DNA of 64,000 bases from Chamaea fasciata (GCA_029207755.1 JARCOQ010000008.1:28819021-28883020), one strand, 5' to 3'; shown: positions 26,001-36,364, counted from the stretch's first letter. A program made the numbers and translations. The notes: generated by a model from the letters alone, not told the origin.

Positions 26001-29000
26001 CTTCATATTTTGAAGGACCTCACAGATGCTAACATTTCAGACTGTACTGAAAAGATGTGGAGAGAAAAGTAATGCTGATACACACAGCCATCTGTCACAT
26101 ATAAGCTCTTCTATTGACAGAGAATTACAGCTCTGGTTAGAGCAATTAGTTCAGCAGGGGCAAAGGAATCTGCAAATTTCCTGTTTCTCCTTGCACAGAA
26201 ACTTTTGCTACAGTCAGTAGGACTGCAGCAGACAGCAGCAGTGCATCCAGCTGTGCAAAACCCCCTCACTTTATTTAGCTGACAAACACTTCCATTAACA
26301 GAAAAAAATACAATCCACAGCCAGTTATAAGAAAACCAGTCTTTTGCAAAAGAGCTTTGTTAGGGAAAGCAAGAAGATAGAATAATAAAGGCATAAAGGC
26401 TGCCACTTTCCCCTAATGGCTCTCTCTAAAATTAAATTGTGCTACTAAGGATAATTCGGGCCAAATGGATCCACACCTCAAATCAACTGAGCCAGAATGA
26501 TTAGTTTTGCACACAGGCAGGCTGTATAATCATCTTATTTGCTGTTCTGCATCAGCCTGGAAGGTGAAACACAGCACTCTCTTCTACTACTCACTGATTT
26601 GATGGACATAGACACCCAACTGTGAGGAAATGATAATCCAGTTACATTTTTTACACTCTTAGATTTAGTACTAGTAAACACTGGTGTCTGCATACCAGCT
26701 TAGGTTAAGAAAATAGCAGAACATAATGGATTTGGAATGGTAAAACCAGCATTTTATCTACAAGGTTTTCTCTCCAGTGTTCTAAGATTTAACTTTTCCT
26801 TCTTGCCACTTGTTAAATAAGACCTGAAAAATGGCACATTTTAATATATTTTTTGACTTTTTTTTTTCTTTTAAATATGGTTTATTCTGGTAAAAAACAG
26901 TAATTGAGATTTAGTAAAATTAAACAGCATTGGAAGGACTGCCTTGGCAACACAGGCAAATAGATGATACACACAGTTTACTCTGAGAAGCCTTTACATT
27001 AATTTGAGGCGTATAAGACCATTCATTTCTTGGGCTGACCTGTGCACAGTTTACAAACTGCCTTTTTAAGACATTTTCAGAATAACCGGATGACTCAGGA
27101 GTGTCAGAACTACTTCATCAGCGACAGAACCAGACTGCCCTCTGCTGACACGTTCCTAGCACCAGTTCTCCCAACGCCTCACTTGGTTATTGAAACACCC
27201 CACAGAACTCACCAGGCACCTACAATCCAACACCCCTACAGCATCTGGCTGTCTGGCCAATGATGAAAAACAGCAAGTTTGTAGTTGCAGCTTTAGGAAC
27301 CTCAATGCCATCTTACTCTTTAAATAGTGGCTAGTGAACATTCAGATAGGAGCTGAAGCACTATTTTATTGTTTTCTGACTTCTCAAATTAGGGAGTAAA
27401 AAACTGGAATGTATTTCAAACAAAAATTAGTAAGTTATGCAAGAATTAAATTCAGCAATCACAGACTGTAACGTTTTTCTTGTCAATATATTGCTAAAAG
27501 TGCAGTCTTTTATAAAAATAATAAACTGAAAATTTGCAAGCTTACCAAGTGCACAGTGCAGAATCTAGAACAAAAAGAAAAATTGAAATCACTAACATTT
27601 CAAATTAAGCAATTCAGACACATATTTAGTTCTGTTACAAGAGTTTAAGATTCAGTATTTGCATTTCAATGATCAAGATTAATATTTAGCTCTGCTGCCC
27701 AAGCTAAATAGCAGACAGTAAAACCCCCTCACGACTTGCTAAAAGGAAAATTCAGCTTTTGTGTGAGCTCTTCAGCAGAATTAAAGTAAATGTAAGAAAT
27801 ACAACACATTCATGCAAATATTAGTAACGCCTAATAGGGAACAGGACTACACCCACCTCAAGCAAAGCTCCAGTTTGGAAGAATTTCAGGGGCTTTTCTA
27901 TTGAATAGTAAAGGCTGTGGTAGCTGCCTTTAGCCAGATATGCCCGAACTAGACCGACTGCAATAACGAGCCACCTGAAAGACAGAAAAAAGGAGACATT
28001 AAGCAAAGCACAAATGAAATCTTTAATCTCTCTTTTGATAACTGAGAAAGTAACAGGCAGAACTGTCCTGAAATAAGTAACACTGGAAATGTTAAATACT
28101 TGCATCTTCTACAAATTTATCCAAGTGAAACATGATGTATTTTTAAGCACTTTTCAGCACCAACATGGTACCAATATCTCTAACGTCTCAGTTTATTTTT
28201 CAGTGAGCACTATTTAATTGAGATATGGAATGTATTCATGGCAGACTAGAATCACATTTTGTTTAGTTCAGGCAGAAAACCCCTGACAGCTAGTCAGAAA
28301 CCTCTTACCAACTTACAGCAGCATGACATAAACAAGATTCAGAAGGAATTGATTTTAGCATTTCAGTTCAAAGTAAACCCCTAGACTTTATGAGAGGTCA
28401 TTCAGCTTAGTTGGTAGCATATATTGTATAAATTATATTGTATAGATAAATAACTGCAAGGAAACTGAGCCTGCTGAAGCCTTGAAGGCAGCATGGCCAT
28501 TCCCATTCCAGTTTTCATTTTTAACCAACAAATATATCTGAGCCTGTGTAAGCAGTGCCCATTTAACTGCTACTGGATGTGAACAATGTGACCTGTTAAC
28601 CCTGCTGATTTTCCTTCAGGTAGTTTAAACAAACCTAAAATATTTTCATCCTGGCTGACAAAGCTTTCACCAACTACCACAGCTGTCCAGAGCTGGTGCT
28701 TGCCCACAACATGAGAAATTCTTCACTCAAGTCTATGCCAAGCCACAGCAAGGTGAGTGGCCAACCCTGATCAAACACTTTACATTTGGAAGTAGCATCT
28801 CAACTTTAGTTTCCAATTGCTTTTGGCAAACATGGGGAGAAGGGGTTGGTTGGTCAAGAAGAATCCATATCAGGGGCTCCCAAACTTTTCACTGATAGGC
28901 TCATCCTGGCTGTCTTACACTCCACTACTCTGAATGCCACCCCATTTTACCTCCAGCTCCCTTCAAACCCCTCGTGTAAATTCCTAAGTGTCTCTGCTAA

Positions 29001-32000
29001 CAATTCACCTCAATGTGTAGACATGCAGCAAGTCCACTGACTATGCAATAGTTTTTACCCTTTGGAAAAAAGTGTGTAGCTGTGGTTTTGTAATGGGGAT
29101 GGATGAGGAAATTCCCTTAATTAACAGCATAATAGAATCTTACAAGTACCACACTAGCTTGGATATTGCAAAGGATGTGCACATATTATCCCAAATGTAA
29201 TAATTGTTTGAAACACAAAGTGAAGTTCAGATTTTTCAACAATAAGTAACTCTGGCATCCAAGTTTGTGTTTGTAACAAAATCTGTTGGCAGAACTGAAA
29301 GAAAGCTAATTAATTTCTGCCTTAACTTCTGGAAGACATGCACCAAAGAAAAGTAGGGGGAGTGGGGAAGATAAATGGGAAACAGAAACAAGTTCTCCCT
29401 TTTTCATTGACAGGTTATTTCAGTTAAAGCCATCTCGCGAAACCAAAGGACAAACATTTGCCAAATAATTGCTGTTTACAAAGAATAAATCAGATTCATT
29501 TTGTACTTGGACTTCAGTGTAGAATAAACCAGCAAGCACTAAAGTATTTGTGATTCTCCCCTGCAACACCAATCGCTTCTTCTTTAGAACAGGGAATCAG
29601 AGCAGGCTGACACTGTGCTCTTCTTATCTGTCAAGTTTCCCTGTTTTTCCTGATCTTCCATGTTTGTTGGGAAACTGCTGAATTGAGCAATTTCTCCAGT
29701 TGCACAAGATGCCAGTTCTTGGCTGTGCCTGCAAACTGTTCTCACCTGAACCCAGAGACTGGTAAATCCCACGGCTTCCCAAGGAGCTCCAGCCTTCTGC
29801 TCATCTCCACCCTCGCGCCTGATCACTGACTCCAGCAAGACTGTACTTTCCATTCCATTTACTAGCCCTCAAAAAGCACTTGATACAGATCAGAGCATTA
29901 ATCCACACGAAATTAAAAGCTGGGCCTAGTTTTTGGTGAAGCTTTTAGTGCCTCTGTCCTGCTTCTGTGATTCTTAAATAGTTCCTCACCCACTAAGTCT
30001 AGACAAAATGGAACAGGAGAAGGTGAAAGCAAGGAACATCAGCTGAAAATGGAACTTGGAAAGAAGTTTAGAAGGGCAGCAAAAGGCAGGGCTGTCTCAT
30101 GAAAGCTCATTTCTCTGACCTACACACTGAACTGTGCCTGCTGGCCCAGCTGGAGTTACATTTCATTAAATTACTGCTACCCTGTCTGTAAACTCCAGAC
30201 TGGACAATTACCATTCTTCGATTAATCCAGAATAAGAAAAATGAATACTGCACACCCGGAGTTTTTTTACTTTTGTTTGGTCAGACTTGATAGACAAGCT
30301 TTGTGCTCAGGTCCTTAGGCTAACTCCCTTGACTCTCTCACGGGTCATAAAAAGGCATTTTCTTATGCAAAGTTTACCGAGGTTCTGTAACATTTATGCA
30401 AGAGAATACAGCAGAGCTCTGCAGTGAGTGCACCTGAAAGGGAGAAGTGTACTCTGACTCTCAACAACCACTCACTGAAGACATGGACAATGAAACTCAT
30501 AACCCAGAACACTCTTTGCTCAACACTGATTAACACAAACTCTTGCAAATTCAAAAGCTATTACATTACCATTGACCTCATTGAGTGAAACCCTTTTTAA
30601 ATTCACTGTTTATACCGCCACCAGCTACTTATACCCAGAAGTACTAGTCAGTTACAGCACTTGACTAAAAATAAGAAACATAATCACCTTTTAAAGCAGC
30701 TTATCTAACATTTACACTTAGCTCTAACAGCATGCTCTCTCTCCCCACCCAGCACTATATTCAGTGATTTTGGACAAACACAGTTTTTAGGAAAAAATAA
30801 TTTCTATGCCTCCAGAATGAGCTTCCCATGCTCAGGTCAGGCACAACTACACAGCTTCACACTGTGACGGGAAAAGAGTCAGCCTGAACACAAGAGGATC
30901 AAGATGCAGAGCTTTCTGGAGCTTAATGCTTTCAACCATGGGCAATCAAACCTGAGCAAGTACAGCTGAGAACCAACTGCAGGACTGGTTATCATACCCT
31001 GTTGTACTATGTTGGTCCCATTTCTGAAAAAAAACAAACATGGCAAGAGCATGCAGCTCCAGTCAGGGATCCACAGGTACACGTGCTTTTTCTGCTGTTT
31101 TGCTCTTGTAAAAACCATTGTATGTTTTTTTTTTTTACGTAAGAATCCACACACTACGTGCACTACGGCATAAAACTGGAAACGAGATCTATTATTTTTG
31201 GAGTAAGTTGTGTTTTCTTTAGCTGAGTCAAGATAAATGCAAAGTAAATACAGTAGCTATGCTGAGATTTTTCAACTGTTACTTGATCCATTTTAAATAA
31301 AGTTAATAGTTAAGGCAACTATGGTTTTAAAACATTTACTCTGGTACCTATTTACTGCACATCAACGCTGTTGTGTGCTTCAGTTTATAAGCCTTTTGTA
31401 AACCAAACCAAACAAACCACTTCAAAAAAATCCCATGTGCTGTTAGAGCACCACTACATCATCTGGGCACCTTGAATTTTTTGGTTTTTTCTTTTCACAA
31501 TTCTCTTTCCAAGGCAGTGCAGTTGGAGAAACTGACTCTGATTGACATGGGGTCAGTAAACAATCACTGCCACCAGCTGTGTACCTATCTTTTGATCTTA
31601 TCATCTGAACAACTGAGTTTCTGTCAACCAGCTCCAGAAAAACTACCATTTTAAAAGGCTTCACAATAATAAGAAAAAGACTGAGCTTTTTTCCTAAGCT
31701 CAATCTTGCATATTGTGGAATTTCAGCAGTGTCCAAGGGAAGCACAAACTCCTCATCCACCTGAAGAGAAATGATCAGGGAGAGCTCTCGGTGACCTACC
31801 CCAAAAGAAAAGTGAGAGACAACACAGAGAGATGACCACAGAACTCATATGGTAACTCCCCAAACTGCAGAAATCATCTCATCACAACCACATCCAGACA
31901 AAAGCAGCTCATGTTAAAGCTCCATAAATCACATCCACCCAAAAGTGGAATTTCCTAAGAGGTTTGGTGTAAATCAAGAAAACAGTGAACATCAAGATCA

Positions 32001-34167
32001 AGATTTACTTGACAGCAGAAAGCTGAATACAAGTTTGTGTTATTTATTTCTGAGTTTCCAGTGCTCAAATTTTTTTAAAATTTGCTCTTCTGAAGAAATA
32101 GAAATTTCCCATGTTCAGGAGCTTGTGTGCCATGACAAAAAGTTCATGACCACAAAGAAAACTTTCCATTTATACCACAGCTTCTCTCTCAGGTTTTTTA
32201 TATCTTTTATAAACACACAAGTGAATTGCACATGAGCAGCAAAATAAGCAGGGAAATGCTTTTATTTCTTAGAAGAGTTCAGAGGTGAACCTCTTAACGT
32301 TGTGCAGGGACACCACAACAAAACTGAAAAGCCCCACTCACTGCCTGCAACGTGTTGTATTACTCATGTAATTATTTTTGATTGCTTAATTCAAACTGGT
32401 GTGCAATTATCCTTGACCTCTGAGTGAAATTCCCTGCAAATATCCTATGGAGCCATAAACCTGCTCAGTAACATTTCTCAGTAACACAGCTGTTGGGTAA
32501 CGGGTTGTACCAAGCGCCTCACAAGAACTGAGCTCTCCCCGCTCCCCTACCTGTGATCCACACAAGTGTAAATATCTTGTAAGCTGAAATAGCACCAGCT
32601 GCCACCAGCAAAGACAAGAATTTTCACGTTCAACTGCCTTTTTGGAGTGGATTGTATCTATATTAATTCTACACTAACCTCCCCCCAAACATGACACTAC
32701 CCTGTTAGCTCACCTCCTCACCCGCCAGGGTTTATCTGGCAGAAAACACGTTCGTTTGGGATCCATCTTTTCTCCTCCAACCCAAATACCCTCAGTCTTT
32801 TAAAAGATGTTTTTATTTTTATCTGGATTCCAATGAGACGCCACGGCCACAATTAGTTAAAGAAAGAAAAAAAGAAAAGAAAGAAGTCTCCTTTCTCTTT
32901 AGAGTCCCCAGTTGTCGCTATTTTTGTTTTTGTACCTAAGAGCACACCTGAGCAAGCACCAGTCTGCATTCTGCCATGCAGGGCAAGGGCAGAGCACCAA
33001 GCTGGTCCAGGAGCTTCCACGTCCCAAAAGCAGCTTCCAAGCTCAAACCACACAACAGCTGAAGAGTTTATGGAGAAATCTTGCAGGGCTCCAGACCTTT
33101 GCCTTTAACTACTGCTCTGGGTAAGTTGTATTTTCTCTAGTGAAAACCTGCTGGAATCTACACCACAGACACAGTGATGCAAGGAATCTAGAGCCACCTG
33201 GACGTGAAAATTGTCGCAGAGCAAATTAAGGTGTCAATTATAAGTCACGGCGGTTCCCAGGGAACAGGCACTGGGGCCGCTGTGCAGAGCTCGATGTGGA
33301 AGGGGCTGTCAGAGAGGCCACGCTGCGGGCGGGCCGGGCACCGCTGAGGGCTCAGGGCGGGCCGGGCTCCGCTGAGGGCTCACGGCGGGCCGGGCAGCGC
33401 TGAGGGCTCACGGCGGGCCGGGCTCCGCTGAGGGCTCACGGCGGCCCGGGCAGCGCTGAGGGCTCACGGCGGGCCGGGCTCCGCTGAGGGCTCACGGCGG
33501 CCCGGGCAGCGCTGAGGGCTCACGGAGGGCCGGGCAGCGCTGAGGGCTCACGGCGGGCCGGGCAGCGCTGAGGCCGGGCACAGGCTGGGCAGGGCCCGCA
33601 CGGGGACAGGCTCGGGGCACTCAGCCGGGTTACGGTCACAGCGCACGGCGCAGAGCCGGGACAGCGGGAAGGCAGCTGAGCACAGACGCGCAGGAGCCCC
33701 TGTCCAGCACGAGGAGCAGCGAGCGAGGGGCCGGCTGTGCGCTTTAGCGTTACCCCGAGTGCGAGGCAGGGCCGCCACAGCACGGGGGGCACAGCCGCGC
33801 ATCCGGACCCCCCACCCGGGCGGTGCAGCCACACGGGCTCGGGGCGGACGGGAGCGCGGGCACGGCGGCGGGAGAGGCCGCTGCTCTCGGCCCGGGCCCG
33901 CTCCCTGCGGCACGGGGAAGCCGCCCTGCCCGCCCCGCCGGACCCACCCGCGGCCGCAGCCCGGCCGAGCGCAGCCCCGCGCCCCGGCGGCGGCCCCGGC
34001 CGGGGAGCTCCGCGAGTGGCCCCACCCGGTCCTTACCCCGCCGTCATCACCACGTTGTAGATAACGAGGTAGCCCGTGGCCAGCGCGCCCGGGCCCTTCC
34101 TGCGCCGCGCCTGCTGCCCGCCGTAGCCGTTGTCCGCCCGGCTCCCGCCGCTCCCGGCCGCCGCCAT
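16987..34167 (-). CDS. HACD2: HACD2 whole gene: very-long-chain (3R)-3-hydroxyacyl-CoA dehydratase 2, 7 coding exons
   Basis: HACD2 (formerly PTPLB) is an ER membrane enzyme. It removes water from 3-hydroxyacyl-CoA in the third step of the very-long-chain fatty-acid elongation cycle, acting with ELOVL, KAR and TER enzymes. Joining 34167-34037, 27974-27857, 27564-27546, 24823-24735, 18746-18625, 17949-17771 and 17069-16987 gives 741 nt, coding for 246 residues and a stop. Every junction keeps frame and has GT-AG ends. The family catalytic pair corresponds to Tyr168 and Glu175 in LYPMGVSGE. The protein is polytopic, with several hydrophobic segments (the family has six) starting near residue 32. 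It ends in KKSE, which fits the KKXX ER-retrieval motif. The length matches the vertebrate family (human about 254; the N-terminus varies). HACD1 is the nearest alternative, but the sequence and synteny favour HACD2. Confidence 0.96.
17070..17770 (-). other. HACD2: HACD2 intron 6
   Basis: A 701-bp intron with donor GTAAGT and acceptor CTCCTCAG. No repeat or RNA gene is recognisable within it. Confidence 0.85.
17771..17949 (-). CDS. HACD2: HACD2 exon 6 (catalytic exon)
   Basis: This 179-nt exon encodes residues 160-219 plus the first base of Ile220. It contains the conserved YPMGVSGE motif, whose Tyr168 and Glu175 match the catalytic Tyr and Glu established for the yeast homologue Phs1. It continues with [20 protein letters not shown] and the last hydrophobic helix [11 protein letters not shown]. 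Confidence 0.96.
17950..18624 (-). other. HACD2: HACD2 intron 5
   Basis: A 675-bp intron. Its donor reads GTCGGT, with C at +3, which is weaker than the usual GTRAGT. The acceptor is TTCTAG. The frame across the junction gives W-A-R-Y-T-L, as in the family. Confidence 0.85.
18625..18746 (-). CDS. HACD2: HACD2 exon 5
   Basis: This 122-nt exon encodes residues 120-159 plus two bases of Arg160. It begins [10 protein letters not shown], then [13 protein letters not shown] and [12 protein letters not shown]. The TEIIRYSFY block is a strongly conserved HACD family segment leading into the active-site helix. Confidence 0.96.
18747..24734 (-). other. HACD2: HACD2 intron 4
   Basis: An intron of about 6.0 kb, with donor GTAAGT after ...SVKE and acceptor TCACAG. 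It contains the SINE at 19487-19620. Apart from that it is AT-rich sequence without recognisable genes. A 104-codon open frame on the minus strand at 22576-22262 has no family resemblance that I can identify. Confidence 0.8.
19487..19620 (+). mobile_element. tRNA-Ile-derived SINE with CR1-like tail (TguSINE1-like)
   Basis: The 5' part mirrors a tRNA-Ile(AAT) gene. It has an A-box-like CAGCCCAGTTGG (19491-19502), the anticodon region GTGCTAATAATGCCAAGG, a degenerate B box GGTTTGATCCC (19536-19546) and a degenerate acceptor end GGATGGGCCA. This runs into AGCTGGACTCAGTGATCCTTG and GGGTCCCTTTAAGCTCAAAA ending ATTCTGTAAT, the typical CR1 3' end. This tRNA-Ile plus CR1-tail structure is that of the TguSINE1 family of zebra finch. 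It is not a working tRNA gene, because the 5' acceptor strand is lost and the B box is mutated. Confidence 0.75.
24735..24823 (-). CDS. HACD2: HACD2 exon 4
   Basis: This 89-nt exon completes Gly90 with GC and encodes [20 protein letters not shown] followed by WAVTHSVKE (residues 91-119). It is bounded by CTTCCAG and GTAAGT. The segment [20 protein letters not shown] is highly conserved in HACD1 and HACD2. Confidence 0.96.
24824..27545 (-). other. HACD2: HACD2 intron 3
   Basis: A 2.7-kb intron following the microexon (donor GTAAG). It holds a low-complexity C/A tract at 25336-25418 and no recognisable gene. Confidence 0.8.
25336..25418. repeat. Low-complexity poly-C / poly-A tract
   Basis: Fifteen consecutive C are followed by twelve consecutive A, then CA-rich sequence made of AAAACC, CCAAC and CAAAC units. 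It is intronic to HACD2. Such homopolymer junctions are prone to length change and sequencing error. Confidence 0.9.
27546..27564 (-). CDS. HACD2: HACD2 exon 3, 19-nt microexon
   Basis: ATT CTG CAC TGT GCA CTT G encodes ILHCAL and the first base of Gly90. It is flanked by TTGTTCTAG and GTAAG. It is essential for frame: joined to exons 2 and 4 it yields ...GALLE-ILHCALG-IVPSS, matching the family's GALLEILHCAIGIVPSS. It lies only 292 bp downstream of exon 2. It is too short to stand out by open reading frame. Confidence 0.93.
27565..27856 (-). other. HACD2: HACD2 intron 2
   Basis: A short 292-bp intron between exon 2 (donor GTGGGT) and the 19-nt microexon. Nothing else is seen in it. Confidence 0.85.
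27857..27974 (-). CDS. HACD2: HACD2 exon 2
   Basis: This 118-nt exon completes Gly44 and encodes [16 protein letters not shown], then [20 protein letters not shown] and LLE (residues 45-83). It contains the end of the first membrane helix and the conserved luminal/cytosolic segment before helix 2. Acceptor is TTTCAG and donor is GTGGGT. Confidence 0.96.
27975..34036 (-). other. HACD2: HACD2 intron 1
   Basis: A 6.1-kb intron. Its 5' end (upper coordinates) lies in the CpG island and contains the 28-bp minisatellite. The rest is AT-rich and without recognised repeats or genes. Confidence 0.8.
33321..33585. repeat. 28-bp GC-rich minisatellite, 8 full copies
   Basis: Copies start at 33343, 33371, 33399, 33427, 33455, 33483, 33511 and 33539, each 28 bp, beginning GCTGAGGGCTCACGGCGGGC. 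Copies 1-6 alternate between ends CTCC and CAGC, giving a 56-bp higher-order period; the last two both end CAGC. Degenerate partial units flank the array. It lies in the CpG island, in intron 1 about 0.5 kb inside the gene. Confidence 0.95.
34037..34167 (-). CDS. HACD2: HACD2 exon 1 (start)
   Basis: This exon encodes [17 protein letters not shown], then [20 protein letters not shown] and NVVMTA, plus two bases of Gly44. The Gly/Ala-rich, poorly conserved N-terminus followed by [21 protein letters not shown] is typical of HACD2. The start was chosen as the first ATG of the family-like N-terminus within the CpG island. Its context is GCCGCGAG-ATG-G as far as it can be read. Donor is GTAAGG. Confidence 0.93.
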
Positions 34168-34451
34168 CTCGCGGCTGGCGCGCCCCGCCCGCTCCGGCGC
34201 TCGGCGGGCGCGGGGCGGGACTTCCCGCGGGCCGGGCGGGGACGGCTCTGCGCAGGCGCGGGGCCCGCCGGGGCTGTGTGAGGGGCCCCGGCCCGGGTCG
34301 GCCGCCTGTTACTCCAGGGCTTTCTGGGGCTGCTCCAAAACGCCCGTCTGCGCGGAGAAATAGGTGTGCCGTGGCCTTAAATGCGCTAGTTGGTAAGGTT
34401 GTTTTTGGAGTATCTCGGAGGTTTTTATCTCTTTTATAATATAGTTCATAG

Positions 34452-34808
34452 GAGAGAAGACTGAGAGGCGATCTCCATTAATGCACATAAATATCTCAAA
34501 GGCGGGTGTCAAGAGAATGGTGCCAGACTTCTCGGTGGTGCCCAGCGACGGGACAAGGAGCAGTGGCCAGAAACTAAAACACAAGAAGTTTCACCTCAGC
34601 ATGAGGAAGAACTTTACTTTGAGGGTGACAGAGCGCTTGAACAGGCTGGCCAGCGAAATCGTGGAGATGTCTCCTTCTCTGGAGACGTTCCAAACCCACC
34701 TGGACGCGTTCCTGTGTCGCCTGCTCAGGTGACCCTGCCCCGACAGGGGGTTGGACGGGATGATCTCCAGAGCCTCTTCCCACCCTAACGATTCTGTGAT
34801 GCTGTGTG
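34452..34808 (+). mobile_element. CR1 LINE 3' fragment, forward orientation
   Basis: The segment has the CR1 signatures AAATATCTCAAAGGCGGGTG, GGTGCCCAGCGACGGGACAA, ATGAGGAAGAACTTTACTTT, CTGGAGACGTTC, GGACGCGTTCCTGTG, GGGTTGGACGGGATGATCTC and an end like ATTCTGTGATGCTGTG. It is a 5'-truncated copy of about 357 bp. It is better preserved than the copy at 14.8 kb, so probably younger. It ends about 285 bp upstream of the HACD2 start codon. The open frames inside it are CR1 remnants. Confidence 0.9.
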
Positions 34809-36100
34809 AATAACAAGTTGTAACTCGTTTCCTGCTGAAGCTCCCTACAAGAGCAAAAGCCTGGAAAGCGTTACTGTCCCAGCAACAAACATAGACGCGT
34901 CCATGTCAGGGCAGACAGAACTGCCTTTCTGAACAGCCGCAACAGAAGAATTTTATTTTTCCTCCCCCACAGAAATTGTAAACACGTTGTGGAGTTACTT
35001 CTCCACTCCCATAAACATCTCTCGGTTTATTTCCCACACATGTCGTGGTGCAGTCCCTTTATGAGCAGTGCAGAATAACAGCATAAGCCTCAGTCCCCAT
35101 CTCAGAAAATTCTGCTTCCATGTGAGTATTTTTGTGGCCTAATAAATTCATGTGCATATCTCTTGCAGACAACGGCTCAAAATGCAAAGAAGATTTACGA
35201 GAATTCCATTATCAAACAGCTATGTTTTACTGCAGTATTTCAATTAACATACCAAGAAATTTTAGAGAAACAAATCATTCATTATTCATGTATGCAATTA
35301 AAAAATAAATAAATTTAAAAAATTCTCTGTTTGCAGAGTCTGACAGTCACTGCAGAGGAGAGGGCTGTGCAGTCCAATGCTGTCTTCCTTGTCAGCAAAG
35401 GGAAGCAGGGACCCAGCCGACAGCCTGCCATGCATGCAATTAGCAAAGGTCTTCTCATTAACCAGAAATATGCACAGGATGCTTGGGAGGTTGTACAGGA
35501 CGGTCGTTAAGTAAATTAAGTTTCTGCAAATCCAGAAACACAAGTGGAAAACAGCAGCCAGTCCCAAATTCTCCATTGTCTCTTGAGAAGACTGAATGTC
35601 ATACAAAAGAAATACAAGGAGAATTAAGTGATCCACCTCGGGCAGTACCAGTGTCTTGCATAACCTCTGCTGTTGGGGTTTCAGTCCTATGATACCCCAA
35701 GAGTGGATTTCTTTATACTCTGTATATATACTATATATATATTCTTCATTATACAAGCAAGGCAAGGTTTGTAGAAAGAGGTAATGCCTTTTATTAGACC
35801 ACAGCTGGCAAATTGAGACGGGGTTTCAAGTACATAAAATAGCTTTCTTCAGAGGAAATAGAATTCTATTCTTCAAACAAAACAAAAAATTCAAGGTCAA
35901 ATACAGCTTGGAGTCAATTACTCAGAGCTGAATCAGATGTGTGTCACGTAATTTTGGAAGTAGAGGTCATTGTTTCCTGCAGAGTGGAATGGATGTGAAT
36001 AGGAAGCTAGAGGGAGATGGTAAACTCCTTGAAATATCCTTGGGGCAAAAGAAAAATAGGCAGTTTATAGCCTGTGGAACACAAAAGGACTAGTGAAGGA
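34809..36100. other. HACD2-MYLK intergenic segment
   Basis: AT-rich sequence between the CR1 copy and the pentanucleotide array. It contains a 155-codon open frame on the minus strand (35765-35298) with hydrophobic stretches but no family resemblance I can name. It also has a (TA)n patch at about 35718-35741 and a segment near 35775-35865 that resembles an ancient interspersed repeat. Confidence 0.6.
35775..35865 (-). repeat. Possible ancient amniote interspersed repeat
   Basis: Read on the minus strand, it contains GGTCTAATAAAAGGCATTAC followed by CTCTTTCT. On the plus strand it ends in AGCTTTCTTCAGAGGA. A TCTAATAAAAGxxATTACCTC motif occurs in several old amniote retroposon tails. The assignment rests on that recollection of the motif only, and the family is not determined. 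Confidence 0.35.
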
Positions 36101-36364
36101 GGAGGGGAGGGGAGGGGAGGGGAGGGGAGGGGAGGGGAGGGGAGGGGAGGGGAGGGGAGGGGAGGGAAGGGAAGGGAAGGGAAGGGAAGGGAAGGGAAGG
36201 GAAGGGAAGGGAAGGGAAGGGAAGGGAAGGGAAGGGAAGGGAAGGGAAGGGAAGGGAAGGGAAGGGAAGGGAAGGGAAGGGAAGGGAAGGGAAGGGAAGG
36301 GAAGGGAAGGGAAGGGAAGGGAAGGGAAGGGAAGGGAAGGGAAGGGAAGGGAAGGGAAGGGAAG
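36101..36364. repeat. Pentanucleotide array (GGGGA)n then (GGGAA)n
   Basis: About 12 copies of GGGGA (36101-36163) pass directly into about 40 copies of GGGAA (36164-36364) with almost no interruptions. The plus strand is entirely purine, with regularly spaced G3-G4 runs. The array translates as repeated Pro-Leu-Pro-Phe or Gly-Arg-Glu frames, which are not genes. Confidence 0.98.

Larger units (their letters stand above)
33290..34330 (-). promoter_or_regulatory. HACD2: HACD2 CpG-island promoter
   Basis: This CpG-rich island covers HACD2 exon 1 and both flanks. Upstream of the start codon it has GC boxes (for example CCCCGCCC near 34183) and an NRF1-like motif TGCGCAGGCGCG at 34249-34260. No TATA box is seen. 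The transcription start probably lies within about 100 bp upstream of 34167. Multiple overlapping open frames in this stretch are GC-content artefacts. Confidence 0.75.

Noticed and set aside
33343..33566. CRISPR-like array of 28-bp repeats
   Set aside because: The units are directly adjacent with no spacers, in a vertebrate CpG island. It is a minisatellite.
33520..34363. Arg/Pro/Ala-rich open frames around HACD2 exon 1
   Set aside because: Same GC artefact. Only the exon 1 frame matches HACD2 and continues in frame through splice sites.
34481..34816. Open frames at 34.5-34.8 kb
   Set aside because: They lie within the CR1 LINE fragment and are element remnants.
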